Shown here piece by piece: positions 50,267 to 60,048 of a stretch of 64,000 bases of DNA. Position 1 is the stretch's first letter. Each line of letters opens with the position of its first letter. The notes beneath the pieces are model-generated. The model had not been told where the DNA came from, did not search any database, and was given only the letters and a program-made list of their open reading frames with translations. Both the position numbers and the translations under genes were made by a program. The stretch is from JANQNX01 sp040217095 (lineage in GTDB: Bacteria > Pseudomonadota > Gammaproteobacteria > Eutrophobiales > Eutrophobiaceae), in contig OZ245888.1 of the NCBI GenBank assembly GCA_965229565.1, positions 1,550,001 to 1,614,000 on the forward strand, in the 5' to 3' direction.

Positions 50267-51556
50267 ATGAAAAATAATGAATCAATTAAAAGCGACAATG
50301 TAAAACTGTGGAGTGAAAGAAGCACCTGCCGTTTATGTGGTTCCAGCCATTTGCAACAGAAAATAGAATTGCCAAGTATGCCAATTGCTACGCCAAACTT
50401 CGCTGTTGATGAGAATGATCCGGCAGCAAAAATATTTAGTGAAGGCGTCCCGATGCCAATAGACGTTTGCTCGGAATGCAAGCTGATTCAAATCAGATAT
50501 ATTGGAAACCCTGAGGTGCAATATCGTAATTACGTATACAAGACTACAATGAGTCTGGGTTTGCCGCAGCATTTTATTGACTCGGCAAAAAAAATGGTAA
50601 TGAAATTAAGCCTTGAGCTTGACAGCAATATTGTGGAATTCGGTAGTAATGACGGGACTTATTTGAAGGCTTTTAAGTCATTAAACATGAACGTTGTTGG
50701 TATTGACCCGGCAAAGCAAATTGCTGAAGAAGCTACCAGGAACGGCATCAAAACATATTCTGACTTTTTTAGCATAGATCTGGCGAATACAATTTCTAGT
50801 GATTTAGGGAAAGCTGATCTGCTGGTTGCGAATAACGTAATAGCTAATATTGATAATTTAGGGAATATATTCGATGCGGTAAATACCTTGCTGTCCAAGG
50901 ATGGAGTATTTGTATTTGAAACACAATACGGAAGGGATGTTCTGGATAAATATCTTTTAGATACAATTTATCATGAGCATCTAACTTATTTTACCATTAA
51001 TCCTCTATGTAAAATGTTGCCAAAATTCGGGCTTGAAGTCTTTGATGTTGAAAATATTCCCACTAAAGGTGGTTCTATAAGAGTCTACGTTCAAAAGAAC
51101 GAAGGGAGTAAACCTGTTAACGAATATGTTAATGATTTAAATTCAAAAGAATTGAAAGACAACATATATTCAGATGAATATTTTCAAAAGTTCGAGGCTG
51201 GCATTAAAGATCGCGCTAAAAAAATACAGAAATTAATTAAGGCAAATACAAATAATAATCAGTCTGTTGCCGGTTATGGCGCATCTGTAGGAACTCTGAC
51301 CCTTCTTGGCCAACTGGATCTATCAGATAAGGTTAATTTGATTGTTGATGATGACTATGAACATAAAGCAACCTATTTATATGGGCCAAATTATCAGATC
51401 CCGATCAAGAGCCCGGCTGCATTATTGGAAAATAATGTCGAACTAACATTGGTGTTTGCCTGGAGATATATAGATTCAATTAAAGAGAAAAATAAAGAAT
51501 ACATAGAAAAAGGTGGAAAATTCCTGTTACTTTTGCCAACACCTGAAATAGTCTGA
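50267..51556 (+). CDS. Zinc-binding SAM-dependent sugar C-methyltransferase (NovU/TylCIII type), copy 1
   Basis: 429 residues, normal for the family. N-terminal zinc site CRLCGSSH (CxxC) and CSECKLIQI (CxxC), SAM domain NIVEFGSNDGTYLKAFKSL, catalytic region YHEHLTYFTINPL, and a C-terminal Rossmann part VAGYGASVGTLTLLGQL with IVDDDYEHKATYLYGPN. These enzymes methylate a carbon next to a keto group in a sugar nucleotide, giving a branched-chain sugar. AGAGG lies before the ATG. Forms a block with the cupin and a second C-methyltransferase. Confidence 0.88.
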   Translation: MKNNESIKSDNVKLWSERSTCRLCGSSHLQQKIELPSMPIATPNFAVDENDPAAKIFSEGVPMPIDVCSECKLIQIRYIGNPEVQYRNYVYKTTMSLGLPQHFIDSAKKMVMKLSLELDSNIVEFGSNDGTYLKAFKSLNMNVVGIDPAKQIAEEATRNGIKTYSDFFSIDLANTISSDLGKADLLVANNVIANIDNLGNIFDAVNTLLSKDGVFVFETQYGRDVLDKYLLDTIYHEHLTYFTINPLCKMLPKFGLEVFDVENIPTKGGSIRVYVQKNEGSKPVNEYVNDLNSKELKDNIYSDEYFQKFEAGIKDRAKKIQKLIKANTNNNQSVAGYGASVGTLTLLGQLDLSDKVNLIVDDDYEHKATYLYGPNYQIPIKSPAALLENNVELTLVFAWRYIDSIKEKNKEYIEKGGKFLLLLPTPEIV

Positions 51557-52140
51557 TGCAGCAGAATACTACTCACCGGGTTTCGACAATTCCGCAAGGT
51601 ATCAAGCAAATATCACCAGATGTTTTTGTTTTAAAGGAAAAAACATATGTTGTTGATAGGCGGATTATTGAATGGTTAAAAAGTAAAGCGCTTGCTTCAC
51701 CTACCCGTCGAGCCAGAATATGTTTACATGAGACATCTGATGAAATCGTACAAGAGATGATTATTGCTGTACATAAAACCAGCTTTGTTCCGCCTCATTA
51801 TCATCCATATAAAGAAGAAACATTTAATGTAATGGAAGGTAAAGCGAGCATGCTGATATTCAGTGCAGATGGAAAAATAACAGAGAAATATGAATTATCA
51901 GCTTTAACTTCACTGGAACAAAAAAGCGCCGATTCTTATTTTTATAGAGTAAAAAGAAATACAATCCACGGGTTAGTATTAAAGACTGAATGGTTAATAT
52001 TCCATGAAGTTACCTCTGGCCCATACAGAAGTGACGGTATAAAAATACCTGACTGGGCGCCAAAAGATAAGAATATAGACGAACATTGCAGTTGGTATAT
52101 TAACCTCTTAAAAAATGACGAGAATTTTAAAAATGGATAA
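51556..52140 (+). CDS. WbuC-family cupin metalloprotein
   Basis: 194 residues, sharing one base with the previous stop. RARICLHETSDEIVQEMIIA and VPPHYHPYKEETFNVMEGKA are the WbuC signature, with His and Glu metal ligands of the cupin barrel; IHGLVLKTEWLIFHE closes it. WbuC proteins occur in O-antigen loci; their exact reaction is not settled. Placed between two C-methyltransferases, it may act as an epimerase- or isomerase-like helper on the same sugar. Confidence 0.85.
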   Translation: MQQNTTHRVSTIPQGIKQISPDVFVLKEKTYVVDRRIIEWLKSKALASPTRRARICLHETSDEIVQEMIIAVHKTSFVPPHYHPYKEETFNVMEGKASMLIFSADGKITEKYELSALTSLEQKSADSYFYRVKRNTIHGLVLKTEWLIFHEVTSGPYRSDGIKIPDWAPKDKNIDEHCSWYINLLKNDENFKNG

Positions 52141-53347
52141 ACGATGTAGAGCCTGTGAAAGTAAATTAATACTGGTAAAAGACTTTGGTGATCATCCTAT
52201 AGCACATAAATATCTTACTCACGAAGAAAAACATATCGAAAAATATAATTTCAATTTACATCTTTGTGAAAATTGCGGGCTTGTACAGGTCTATAATCCA
52301 ATTCCAGCGAAAAAGTTATATAGTGGATTTAATTATAATTTTTCAAGCTGGAAACAAGAGCCTCATTTTGATGATGAACTGGACATGATTTTTAATTCCA
52401 TTAAGCCAGCATCGGTATGTGAGGTTGGTGCTAATGATGGGAAATTCCTGAAAGCTATAAAAGAAAGAGGAGTGAAAGTTTGTATTGGCATAGAGCCAAA
52501 TCCTGAACCCCTTGAATCGGCTAAAGCTAAAGATCTTGTTATGGTTAACAGTTTTTTAAACAAAAAAACTGTTAAAACAATTGTTAAAGAATATGGGCGA
52601 TTTGATTTAGTGGTTTTCAGGCAAGTACTTGAACATGTTCATGATTTACCTGAATTCTTTAGTTGTGTTAATAAGTTGCTAAATGAAAATGGCAGTTTAT
52701 TTATAGATGTGCCAGATCTCGAGCCATCTCGTACTAGTGGCGATGTAACAACTCTTTGGGAGGAACATGTTTCCTATTTTACAAAATATACTCTGATAAA
52801 TACGCTTAACAGGTTTGGATTTAAGGCAGATATTGTTGAGACATTCGATTTCTCAGGCGGATGCTTGTCTGTATTGGCAACTAAAGTATCAGGCAAATCA
52901 ATACAAGAAATTGATGAACAAAATGTTGATTTAAAAAATGAAATTAAAAGCACAAAAGGTTTTATAAATGCTTTAGAACAATATCAAAAACTTATTTCAG
53001 ACCTGTTAAAAACGGCACGTAATTCAGGTTATAAAATATTTTTATATGGTAGTGGTGTGCGTGCGTGTGCTGCCATGAGTTTTCTGGGGCTAGAAAATTT
53101 GATTGATTATGTAATAGACGATCAACCAGAAAAAAAAGGTTTATTTATGCCGCATGGCAAGCCGAAAATTACAGGTATGAATGTGAAGAATATGAATGAT
53201 TCAAAAAATCTGTTTTTGCTCGCAGTCAATAATGAAAGTGAATCTAAGGTGATTAATAATATAAAAAAACACCTTGATGATTTCAAGGCATTCAGTATAT
53301 GCAGTCCAAAGAATATTATAAAGGAACTGCAAGCAGTCAAACTCTAA
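52115..53347 (+). CDS. Zinc-binding SAM-dependent sugar C-methyltransferase, copy 2
   Basis: 410 residues from the ATG at 52115, overlapping the cupin gene by 26 nt; an ATG at 52133 (overlap 8 nt) is also possible. Zinc cysteines CRACES and CENCGLVQVYNP; SAM site VCEVGANDGKFLKAI; WEEHVSYFTKYTL as in copy 1 (EHLTYFT); C-terminal Rossmann part KIFLYGSGVRACAAMSFLG with YVIDDQPEKKG. Same architecture as copy 1 but diverged, so probably a different methylation step or substrate. Confidence 0.87.
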   Translation: MTRILKMDKRCRACESKLILVKDFGDHPIAHKYLTHEEKHIEKYNFNLHLCENCGLVQVYNPIPAKKLYSGFNYNFSSWKQEPHFDDELDMIFNSIKPASVCEVGANDGKFLKAIKERGVKVCIGIEPNPEPLESAKAKDLVMVNSFLNKKTVKTIVKEYGRFDLVVFRQVLEHVHDLPEFFSCVNKLLNENGSLFIDVPDLEPSRTSGDVTTLWEEHVSYFTKYTLINTLNRFGFKADIVETFDFSGGCLSVLATKVSGKSIQEIDEQNVDLKNEIKSTKGFINALEQYQKLISDLLKTARNSGYKIFLYGSGVRACAAMSFLGLENLIDYVIDDQPEKKGLFMPHGKPKITGMNVKNMNDSKNLFLLAVNNESESKVINNIKKHLDDFKAFSICSPKNIIKELQAVKL

Positions 53348-53364
53348 TCCATTAATTACGAAGA

Positions 53365-54684
53365 GTGAATATAAAATATTATATTGATTATTTTTCCTGC
53401 CCGACTAGCGAGATAAAAGAGACCTATAAAACATATTATTTAAATACGATAAAAGAGATAGTCTGCAGGCGGAATATTCTTGTAAATTTCTTCAGAAATT
53501 TTACCCTGGTAGTGCATTTGTTATCGGGTTTAATTGTAACGCCAATAGCTTTTTTGCTTTATCTTCGTGGCTACAGATTTGTTGTAGTTTCCATGCGTTC
53601 GATAGGTGGTATCGCGGTACTGGATGCATTTATTAGAGAAAATTATTTAAACAAGAAAACTCCGCGCCATAAGCTGTTTGTTGCTCCAGCCTTTCCTCAA
53701 GTTGTAAATCCCTATGCCTATTCACTCTATAAGGCGCATGCAACAATTCTATTTTCTACATGGAGCAGGCTGCTTCTGTTACCTTTTTTTATGAATCCAT
53801 TTTTTAAAGACGATATATATCGCTTTTTGGGCAACGATAATTTTAGGGCGCAAAATATAAAAGATGGTTTTCAGTGGTGTCGACTTCAAATGAATTATGC
53901 TCAATATGAAGATTCCTTTGGCAGTGAGCCGCTAATTAATATAAAAGAAAAAGACGTAAAAGAAGGCTGGAATATTGTAAAAGATTACCTACAGCAAGGA
54001 GAAAAATATGTTGCCTTACATGTTAGAGATGGGGGTTACTATAATGACGCAGGCTCAATAAGAAGCGAAAAAAGAAATGCCGATGTTTTTACATATGAGG
54101 CTGCTATAGCTTATCTAATAGGCAAGAACTATAAAGTGGTGCGCATGGGCGATCCATATATGGTGGATATAAAATCGTTACTGGATAAATATGGAGCGGG
54201 TATTTTCGATTATGCAAAGTCAGACATAAAATCGGACTTAATGGATTGTTTTTTGATAGCAAACTCTGAATTTGTAATAGGTTCTCCGTCCGGGCTTTCT
54301 CCTTTTGCTTCAATGTTTGGCAAGTCGTTATGCCTGGTTAATTTCTTTACTGCGTCAAATTGTCTTGGCGTCAGAAAAGGAGATATAACCACATTTAAAA
54401 AATTCAGATACAAACATGATGGCTCGTTGGTACCTTTTAATGAATTGATGTACAAGCCGTTTTGTCCAAACCCAGGGCCTAGAGAACTGGATAAAATAAA
54501 AGTCTACATTGAGGATAATACTGAGCAAGAAATTTATGACACTGTTAAAGAGTATGTAGAGGGCAGGCCATTCAGCCCAAGTGCACTTCAGATTAAAGCA
54601 AAAAAAATGATGATCCCGTCTAATTATTCCTATGGAGCGCAGGGATACCATTCAAATACAGTACTACGGCAGTATTCTTTATAA
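53365..54684 (+). CDS. TIGR04372-type glycosyltransferase
   Basis: 439 residues from a GTG. One N-terminal hydrophobic stretch (VHLLSGLIVTPIAFLLYL), then the family motifs: YVALHVRDGGYYND, RNADVFTYEAAIAYLIGKNY, VVRMGDPYM and SEFVIGSPSGLSPFASMFGK with the typical catalytic-site spacing of this group. Members occur with methyltransferases and WbuC-type genes in surface-glycan loci. Donor and acceptor sugars are unknown. It begins the assembly half of the operon, after the sugar-synthesis half. Confidence 0.8.
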   Translation: MNIKYYIDYFSCPTSEIKETYKTYYLNTIKEIVCRRNILVNFFRNFTLVVHLLSGLIVTPIAFLLYLRGYRFVVVSMRSIGGIAVLDAFIRENYLNKKTPRHKLFVAPAFPQVVNPYAYSLYKAHATILFSTWSRLLLLPFFMNPFFKDDIYRFLGNDNFRAQNIKDGFQWCRLQMNYAQYEDSFGSEPLINIKEKDVKEGWNIVKDYLQQGEKYVALHVRDGGYYNDAGSIRSEKRNADVFTYEAAIAYLIGKNYKVVRMGDPYMVDIKSLLDKYGAGIFDYAKSDIKSDLMDCFLIANSEFVIGSPSGLSPFASMFGKSLCLVNFFTASNCLGVRKGDITTFKKFRYKHDGSLVPFNELMYKPFCPNPGPRELDKIKVYIEDNTEQEIYDTVKEYVEGRPFSPSALQIKAKKMMIPSNYSYGAQGYHSNTVLRQYSL

Positions 54685-54718
54685 TTAAACGTATTTCATA
54701 TTAGAACAAAGGCTCAAT

Positions 54719-56518
54719 ATGCCTGATAATTATACAAAAAAATCAAAAAATCCTTATTCCAGCCTGGCAAAGATAGCAAGCCTTTGGGTAATATTATCAA
54801 CCAAGAGAAAAAAACAACTTTTCATCTTGCTGTCATTAATGGTTTGTGCCGGTGTATCTGAAATGATAAGTATTGGCGCATTGATTCCATTTTTGGGAGT
54901 TTTGTTATCTCCTGATGATGTTTTAAATAACCAAATTACACTTTATATAACGAGTATCAAGCCAGTCTCTAATGAAAATGAACTTAGACTGTTACTGACA
55001 TTCTTCTTTTGTGCAGCAGCTTTAATAGCCGCTTTGTTTCGCGTCATTTTGTATTGGCTGAATACATACCTTTCTCAAATGGTAGGCTTTGATCTTGAGC
55101 AATATGTATTCAGGGAGTCGGTGTTAAAGCCATATCATATGCAGCTAGGCAAACATTCTAGTGAAATAATTACGGGTGTAGACAAAGCAAAAACCTGTGC
55201 AGGTATCTTTTTATCTATTCTAAATATTACTACCAGTATAATAATCGGAACTTTCATTGTAATTTCTCTTTATATTATTCAGCCGAAAATATCGGTAGTT
55301 GCTTTTCTATCACTGGCTGCCATATATATCGTAATTTCTTACTTCACCAGAAAAAGATTGGTTGCTAACGGCGAAATAATTGCCAGCAAAAGAACACAGC
55401 GTCTCAAGACAATGCAGGAAACATTAGGTGGCATTAGAGATATTATTCTTGACAAAACTCATGAATATTATCTTAAGATTTTTTTTAAAATTAATTATAA
55501 ATTAAGTAAAGCATCAGCGAATAACTTATTCACGCAACAGTATCCACGTGTATTGATAGAACTTATAATCATATTGGCAGTGTCTTCCAGTGCATATTAT
55601 TACAGTGCTGCCAATAATATTGATATGTCCTTAATTCTTCCAATTCTGGCAGCATTTGCACTAGGTGTGCAAAGATTATTGCCATTACTTCAACAAATAT
55701 TTAAAGGATGGGCAGTAATAAAAAGTAGTCAGGCATCATTAACCGATGTTGTGAAACTGGTAGAAGATAAAAACAAGGACTTCATTAATAAAGCATCAGA
55801 AAAAGTAGTTATCACATTCAATAAAAAAATAGATATGCATAATGTTTGTTTCAGATATGATAATAAAAATGATGATACGCTACATAACGTAAATATTACT
55901 ATTCACAAAAACGATAAAATAGGGGTGATAGGAAAAACAGGTGTTGGTAAAAGCACTTTACTTGATATTTTCATGGGGCTGCTCTTTCCGACTGACGGCG
56001 ATATATATATTGATAATAAGCAATTAAAGAGAACAGATTATTATAACTGGCAAAAGTATATTGCCCATGTTCCCCAGTCTATTTTTCTGGCAGATCTTAC
56101 TATTGCTGAAAACATTGCAATATCGGATTTAGGAAACAAGATAGATGAGAATAGATTAATTTCCAGTGCAAAACTGGCTCGTGTCAATGAGTTTGTGAAC
56201 ATAGAAAATGGAGGGCTTTTTGCTAAAACCGGTGAAAGAGGTACAAAATTATCCGGTGGGCAACGTCAGCGCATTGGCATAGCACGCGCCCTTTACAAAA
56301 ACTGTCCTGTGTTGGTACTTGACGAAGCTACTAATGCATTAGATCACGTAACAGAAAAGCAAATTATTGACGCCATCTGCGCCGTAAAGGACCTGACAGT
56401 GCTTATTGTTAGTCATAGGCATTCCATTCTAGCTGCTTGCGACAATATTTATGTAATGCACAGTCATGGTCGTTTGACAAAACAAACATTGCAAGAACTG
56501 GCAGTTGATAAAATATGA
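54719..56518 (+). CDS. ABC transporter, fused permease-ATPase (MsbA/PglK type)
   Basis: 599 residues. About six membrane helices in the first 340 residues (LFILLSLMVCAGVSEMISIG is the first), then Walker A GKTGVGKST (about residue 405), signature LSGGQRQRIGIARAL (about 511) and Walker B VLVLDEATNALD, with the switch His in IVSHRHS. A single-chain half-transporter of this kind in a glycan operon fits PglK, which flips lipid-linked oligosaccharides. No Wzx flippase is in the window, so this is the best flippase candidate. Confidence 0.87.
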   Translation: MPDNYTKKSKNPYSSLAKIASLWVILSTKRKKQLFILLSLMVCAGVSEMISIGALIPFLGVLLSPDDVLNNQITLYITSIKPVSNENELRLLLTFFFCAAALIAALFRVILYWLNTYLSQMVGFDLEQYVFRESVLKPYHMQLGKHSSEIITGVDKAKTCAGIFLSILNITTSIIIGTFIVISLYIIQPKISVVAFLSLAAIYIVISYFTRKRLVANGEIIASKRTQRLKTMQETLGGIRDIILDKTHEYYLKIFFKINYKLSKASANNLFTQQYPRVLIELIIILAVSSSAYYYSAANNIDMSLILPILAAFALGVQRLLPLLQQIFKGWAVIKSSQASLTDVVKLVEDKNKDFINKASEKVVITFNKKIDMHNVCFRYDNKNDDTLHNVNITIHKNDKIGVIGKTGVGKSTLLDIFMGLLFPTDGDIYIDNKQLKRTDYYNWQKYIAHVPQSIFLADLTIAENIAISDLGNKIDENRLISSAKLARVNEFVNIENGGLFAKTGERGTKLSGGQRQRIGIARALYKNCPVLVLDEATNALDHVTEKQIIDAICAVKDLTVLIVSHRHSILAACDNIYVMHSHGRLTKQTLQELAVDKI

Positions 56519-56552
56519 AAATATTCAGATTAGTATTAGTTCAAGTTGTAAG

Positions 56553-57737
56553 ATGTCTATGAAACTTTTGTTGCATATTGGTACACATAAAACTGGCAGT
56601 AGTAGCCTGCAATTCTTCCTGGCCACAAACAGGCCTAACCTTCAAAAAGAAAAGATCTACTATTCAATTGATGAAAACAAATCATCAAAGAATGTCAATT
56701 TTCTGGGTGGAAATATATCAAAGGGAAAGAACGATTATGTATCTAATTTTACAAAGCAGACAAAGGAAAGGGCAGAAAAAGCGGGCGCGGCTACTGTTGT
56801 TCTAAGTGGTGAAACAATGTATGCGATGAGTTTTTTCTATCCGGCCTTCGGGCATTACAGGAATGACAAATACTGGCAAGAAGAAAAAAACCGCGTAGAT
56901 AAAATAGCAGAATTAACAAAGGTATTCGACGTCGAAGTCATTTGCTATCTTAGAAGTCAAAACAGTTTTGCAGAATCTATTTATAGCCAACTTATTAGAG
57001 ACCCGGCTCCATTCTCAATTGGTTTTGAGGAATTTCTTAACCAGGCAGAAGAGTTGTTTGATTACAACAGTCATTTACAGCTTTGGTGCGATGCTTTTGG
57101 CAAAGACAATGTGAATCTAAACATTTTTGATAAAGATACCAATATTATCAAAGACTTTTGTAACTTTATGCATATCAGTCCAACCTCCAACTGGTATCTT
57201 CCTGATGTGAGAATTGGAGATCGTACGTCATATGACCTTTTGGCATTCAAACGTAAACTGGATAAAAAAAAGAAAGACCCGATACAAAGACAATATGATC
57301 ACTGGTTGCTGTTTGAACTTGCCGAATTAATAACTGGGCCTGAAAATGTAAGCTGGTTTAGCGAAGAAAATAAAAAGCGTTTTTCTCAACGTTTTTTTAA
57401 TGGTAATGAACTCATACGCGAGCAATGGTTTCCGGAAAGAAAGTCTCTGTTTGATGATGTTAAAAATGATTCGAAGCAAGAATATCCGGGGTTAAGTAAA
57501 GACAGGTTCGAATTCATTAATAGAGAATATAAGAAATTAATTAACAAGCCGGATATGCTATTAAAATTGCAAAGCAGGAGGTTGTTGTATTGCCTTGAAA
57601 GTAATTCAAAATTAGTGTCGAAAATACTGGCGCCAGTTAGACGTTATATACGCAATAATCGCCGTAAAAAATGGCGAAAAGGAGAAACTAAAAGAGCGAG
57701 TATTTTATCTGTGTTATTTCCATGGTTTAGCGGATGA
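56553..57737 (+). CDS. Sulfotransferase-like protein
   Basis: 394 residues from the ATG at 56553; the open frame goes back to 56505 inside the ABC gene, but MSMKLLLHIGTHKTGSSSLQ begins at the right place. HIGTHKTGSSSLQFFL is the PAPS 5'-phosphosulfate loop of bacterial sulfotransferase-like proteins; VEVICYLRSQNSFAESIY matches the 3'-phosphate region. The C-terminus is Arg/Lys-rich. Second of three such genes in the window, and the first inside the ops operon. Confidence 0.78.
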   Translation: MSMKLLLHIGTHKTGSSSLQFFLATNRPNLQKEKIYYSIDENKSSKNVNFLGGNISKGKNDYVSNFTKQTKERAEKAGAATVVLSGETMYAMSFFYPAFGHYRNDKYWQEEKNRVDKIAELTKVFDVEVICYLRSQNSFAESIYSQLIRDPAPFSIGFEEFLNQAEELFDYNSHLQLWCDAFGKDNVNLNIFDKDTNIIKDFCNFMHISPTSNWYLPDVRIGDRTSYDLLAFKRKLDKKKKDPIQRQYDHWLLFELAELITGPENVSWFSEENKKRFSQRFFNGNELIREQWFPERKSLFDDVKNDSKQEYPGLSKDRFEFINREYKKLINKPDMLLKLQSRRLLYCLESNSKLVSKILAPVRRYIRNNRRKKWRKGETKRASILSVLFPWFSG

Positions 57738-57766
57738 ATTTACTGTTATATATTTGTTAAAAAATA

Positions 57767-58492
57767 ATGAAAATATTGTCAAAAATAGAAAACCGTATAA
57801 ATAGTGCGCTAGATTTAATTACGCCTGAAGAATTAATAGCAAATAATAAATATAAACAATCAATAAAAAGAAATATTAACTTTATTTTTATATGGATACC
57901 AAAAAACGCAGGATCAACTATCTATAAACACTTAAAAAATGAATTTGGATGCAAAAAAATAAAAAATGTAGAAAAAATAAAAAAAATGCATCCAGGTCCT
58001 TATACATTCGGGCATATAAGCGTTACTGAATTGATTAAGAATGGATATATAGATAGAAAAATAATTGATAATTGTAAATATATCTGTTTTGTCAGAAATC
58101 CTTATAGTAGAACAGTGTCTTTATATAATTATTACAAAAAAGTAAAGCTTATACCCAGCGAAATGTCTTTCAAAACGTTTCTGATTCTATTAAGAAATGA
58201 CTTTGTGCGGCCTATTGGTTTATATAACTCCAGTTCACTAAGTCAAGCTAATCAACAATATAAATGGGTAGAAGGCATCAATATAGATTTTATTGGAAGA
58301 CAAGAAAACTTAATAAGTGATTTAAACAAACTATATGGTTTGTTTGGCAGCGATAGACAAGAAAATTCCGTTGAGTATTTAAATAGATCTACTCATGATA
58401 AATATATGTCTTACTATACTAAGTATGAAATAAATATTGTTAATGATATTTATGAAGAAGATTTCTTAAGATTTAATTACGAAATGCTTTAA
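57767..58492 (+). CDS. Carbohydrate sulfotransferase family protein (Sulfotransfer_2)
   Basis: 241 residues. FIFIWIPKNAGSTIYKHL is the 5'-phosphosulfate-binding motif (PKNAGS), and YICFVRNPYSRTVSLYNYY the 3'-phosphate-binding motif (RNPYSR); FIGRQENL is a usual late element. This is the family of chondroitin/HNK-1 type carbohydrate sulfotransferases, also found in bacterial capsule loci. Best-defined of the three sulfotransferases here. Strongly AT-rich coding sequence. Sulfate donor PAPS may come through cysC at 35482. Confidence 0.86.
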   Translation: MKILSKIENRINSALDLITPEELIANNKYKQSIKRNINFIFIWIPKNAGSTIYKHLKNEFGCKKIKNVEKIKKMHPGPYTFGHISVTELIKNGYIDRKIIDNCKYICFVRNPYSRTVSLYNYYKKVKLIPSEMSFKTFLILLRNDFVRPIGLYNSSSLSQANQQYKWVEGINIDFIGRQENLISDLNKLYGLFGSDRQENSVEYLNRSTHDKYMSYYTKYEINIVNDIYEEDFLRFNYEML

Positions 58493-58571
58493 TCTCTAAG
58501 CACAGTAAGTGTTAAATATGTAGATGCCTAATATAAATTAGAAAATATTAAAGTATTTATGGTTCCGAAAT

Positions 58572-59333
58572 ATGAAAAAGTCATCTGAACAAATTGCTCA
58601 AGAAAAACAATATGCTTTTCCTTATCACTACAATGTTGATATAAACAATGAAAACATATCGCTTTTTAAATACTGGGCATGGAGCATACAGTATTTAGGA
58701 AGATTGTTTTTGGTAAAAAAGTATCTTGCTGATATTAAATTTGATAGCCTACTTGATGTTGGGTGTGGAGATGGCAGGTTATTAAGTTATTTAAGTTCAG
58801 TGTTTCATGAAAAGAAACTGGAAGGAATAGACTATTCTGAAAAAGCCATAAACCTAGCTAAAGCTATAAATATTGGTGGCAACGTAAAATACTTTGCTCG
58901 CAATATCATTAGTGAGCCATTAGATGCTTGTAAATATGATGTAGTTACTTTAATTGAGGTGATGGAACATATTGATCCTCGTGAATTAGACCAATTCTTA
59001 AATAGCGTAAAAAAATGCCTTAACAAGGAAGGGGTGCTGATTGTCACAGTGCCTTCCAACTCATTAAAACTTGCAAAAAAACATTACCAGCATTTTACAA
59101 AAGATGGATTGGCTCGGTTGATAGATAAAGCTGGCTTTAAAATAATGCAATCCGAATATATTGACGGCTCTGATAAATTTAGTTGGAGAATTATTTATTC
59201 TTGTTTTGTAAACAGAATTTACATTGTAAATAGTAAGAAAATACAAAATTATTTATTTTGTATTTATAAAAAGAAATATTTATCAAATATTCCTGATGGC
59301 GCAGGAATATTCTTGGCAGCAAAAGTGTCTTAA
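58572..59333 (+). CDS. Class I SAM-dependent methyltransferase
   Basis: 253 residues. SAM site SLLDVGCGDGRLLSYL (about residue 57), LEGIDYSEKAINLAKAI, and VVTLIEVMEHIDP with LNKEGVLIVTVPSNS; a type-11/12 protein with a C-terminal amphipathic part (RLIDKAGFKIMQSEY). Such enzymes in glycan loci methylate glycan ends or sugars. The 79-nt gap before it is the longest in the operon. Confidence 0.82.
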   Translation: MKKSSEQIAQEKQYAFPYHYNVDINNENISLFKYWAWSIQYLGRLFLVKKYLADIKFDSLLDVGCGDGRLLSYLSSVFHEKKLEGIDYSEKAINLAKAINIGGNVKYFARNIISEPLDACKYDVVTLIEVMEHIDPRELDQFLNSVKKCLNKEGVLIVTVPSNSLKLAKKHYQHFTKDGLARLIDKAGFKIMQSEYIDGSDKFSWRIIYSCFVNRIYIVNSKKIQNYLFCIYKKKYLSNIPDGAGIFLAAKVS

Positions 59334-59379
59334 AATCAGCTGTAATATATCATTTAAAATTATTTAGAAAATATTAGCT

Positions 59380-60042
59380 ATGTCGATTGCATCTTCAAAA
59401 AATGAAGAATTAAGATCATTTATTCATCGAGTTAAAGTTGATGAAACATGGATGAGTAAATCCAAGGAACTGTCCTATTTCATTACAAAACAAATGGCTA
59501 ACTCGTGCAGCAACGTGCTCGATATAGGCAAATCATCCAGGGAGTTATTTAATCTTTTCAAAAAAGATCAAATAACTACATTTGACATCAATCAGTTCAA
59601 GGATTATCCGGACTACATTGTGGATGTTTGCGATATGAATACTTATCCGGATTTAAAGTTCGATGGCATTATTTGTCATTCCATTCTGGAGCATACTTAT
59701 GATCCCTTTTCTGCTGTTAAAAATCTGTCAACAGTATTGAAGTCGAATGGTATATTTTTGGGCTTTGTTCCATTTTTAATGGAATATCATGCGCCAAAAG
59801 ATCTTAAATTCCAGGATTTCTACAGATTCTCCAGAGATGGTATTGCATACATGTTTCGTGATTTTGAGGATATAACTATTTATCCTGTGAGAAATCAATT
59901 ATCTACGGCAATCAGCTTATTAAAAAAGACAAAAAAGTATGAAACAAAAAAAGGTAAAGAATATATATCTGCATTACTAGATTGGATAAAGCCGGGCAAT
60001 TCGATACAAACAACCGGCTTCATTATTCACGCAACAAAATAA
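59380..60042 (+). CDS. Methyltransferase-like protein with degenerate SAM site
   Basis: 220 residues. Rossmann motif I is degenerate: NVLDIGKSSRELFNLF, with GKSS instead of GxGxG. TTFDINQFKDYPDYIVDVCD and IICHSILEHTYDPFSAV still fit type-11 methyltransferases, and LKSNGIFLGFVPF the following strand. Loss of the glycine pattern means SAM binding is uncertain. It lies 6 nt before the first of three glycosyltransferase genes. Confidence 0.68.
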   Translation: MSIASSKNEELRSFIHRVKVDETWMSKSKELSYFITKQMANSCSNVLDIGKSSRELFNLFKKDQITTFDINQFKDYPDYIVDVCDMNTYPDLKFDGIICHSILEHTYDPFSAVKNLSTVLKSNGIFLGFVPFLMEYHAPKDLKFQDFYRFSRDGIAYMFRDFEDITIYPVRNQLSTAISLLKKTKKYETKKGKEYISALLDWIKPGNSIQTTGFIIHATK

Positions 60043-60048
60043 TATTTA

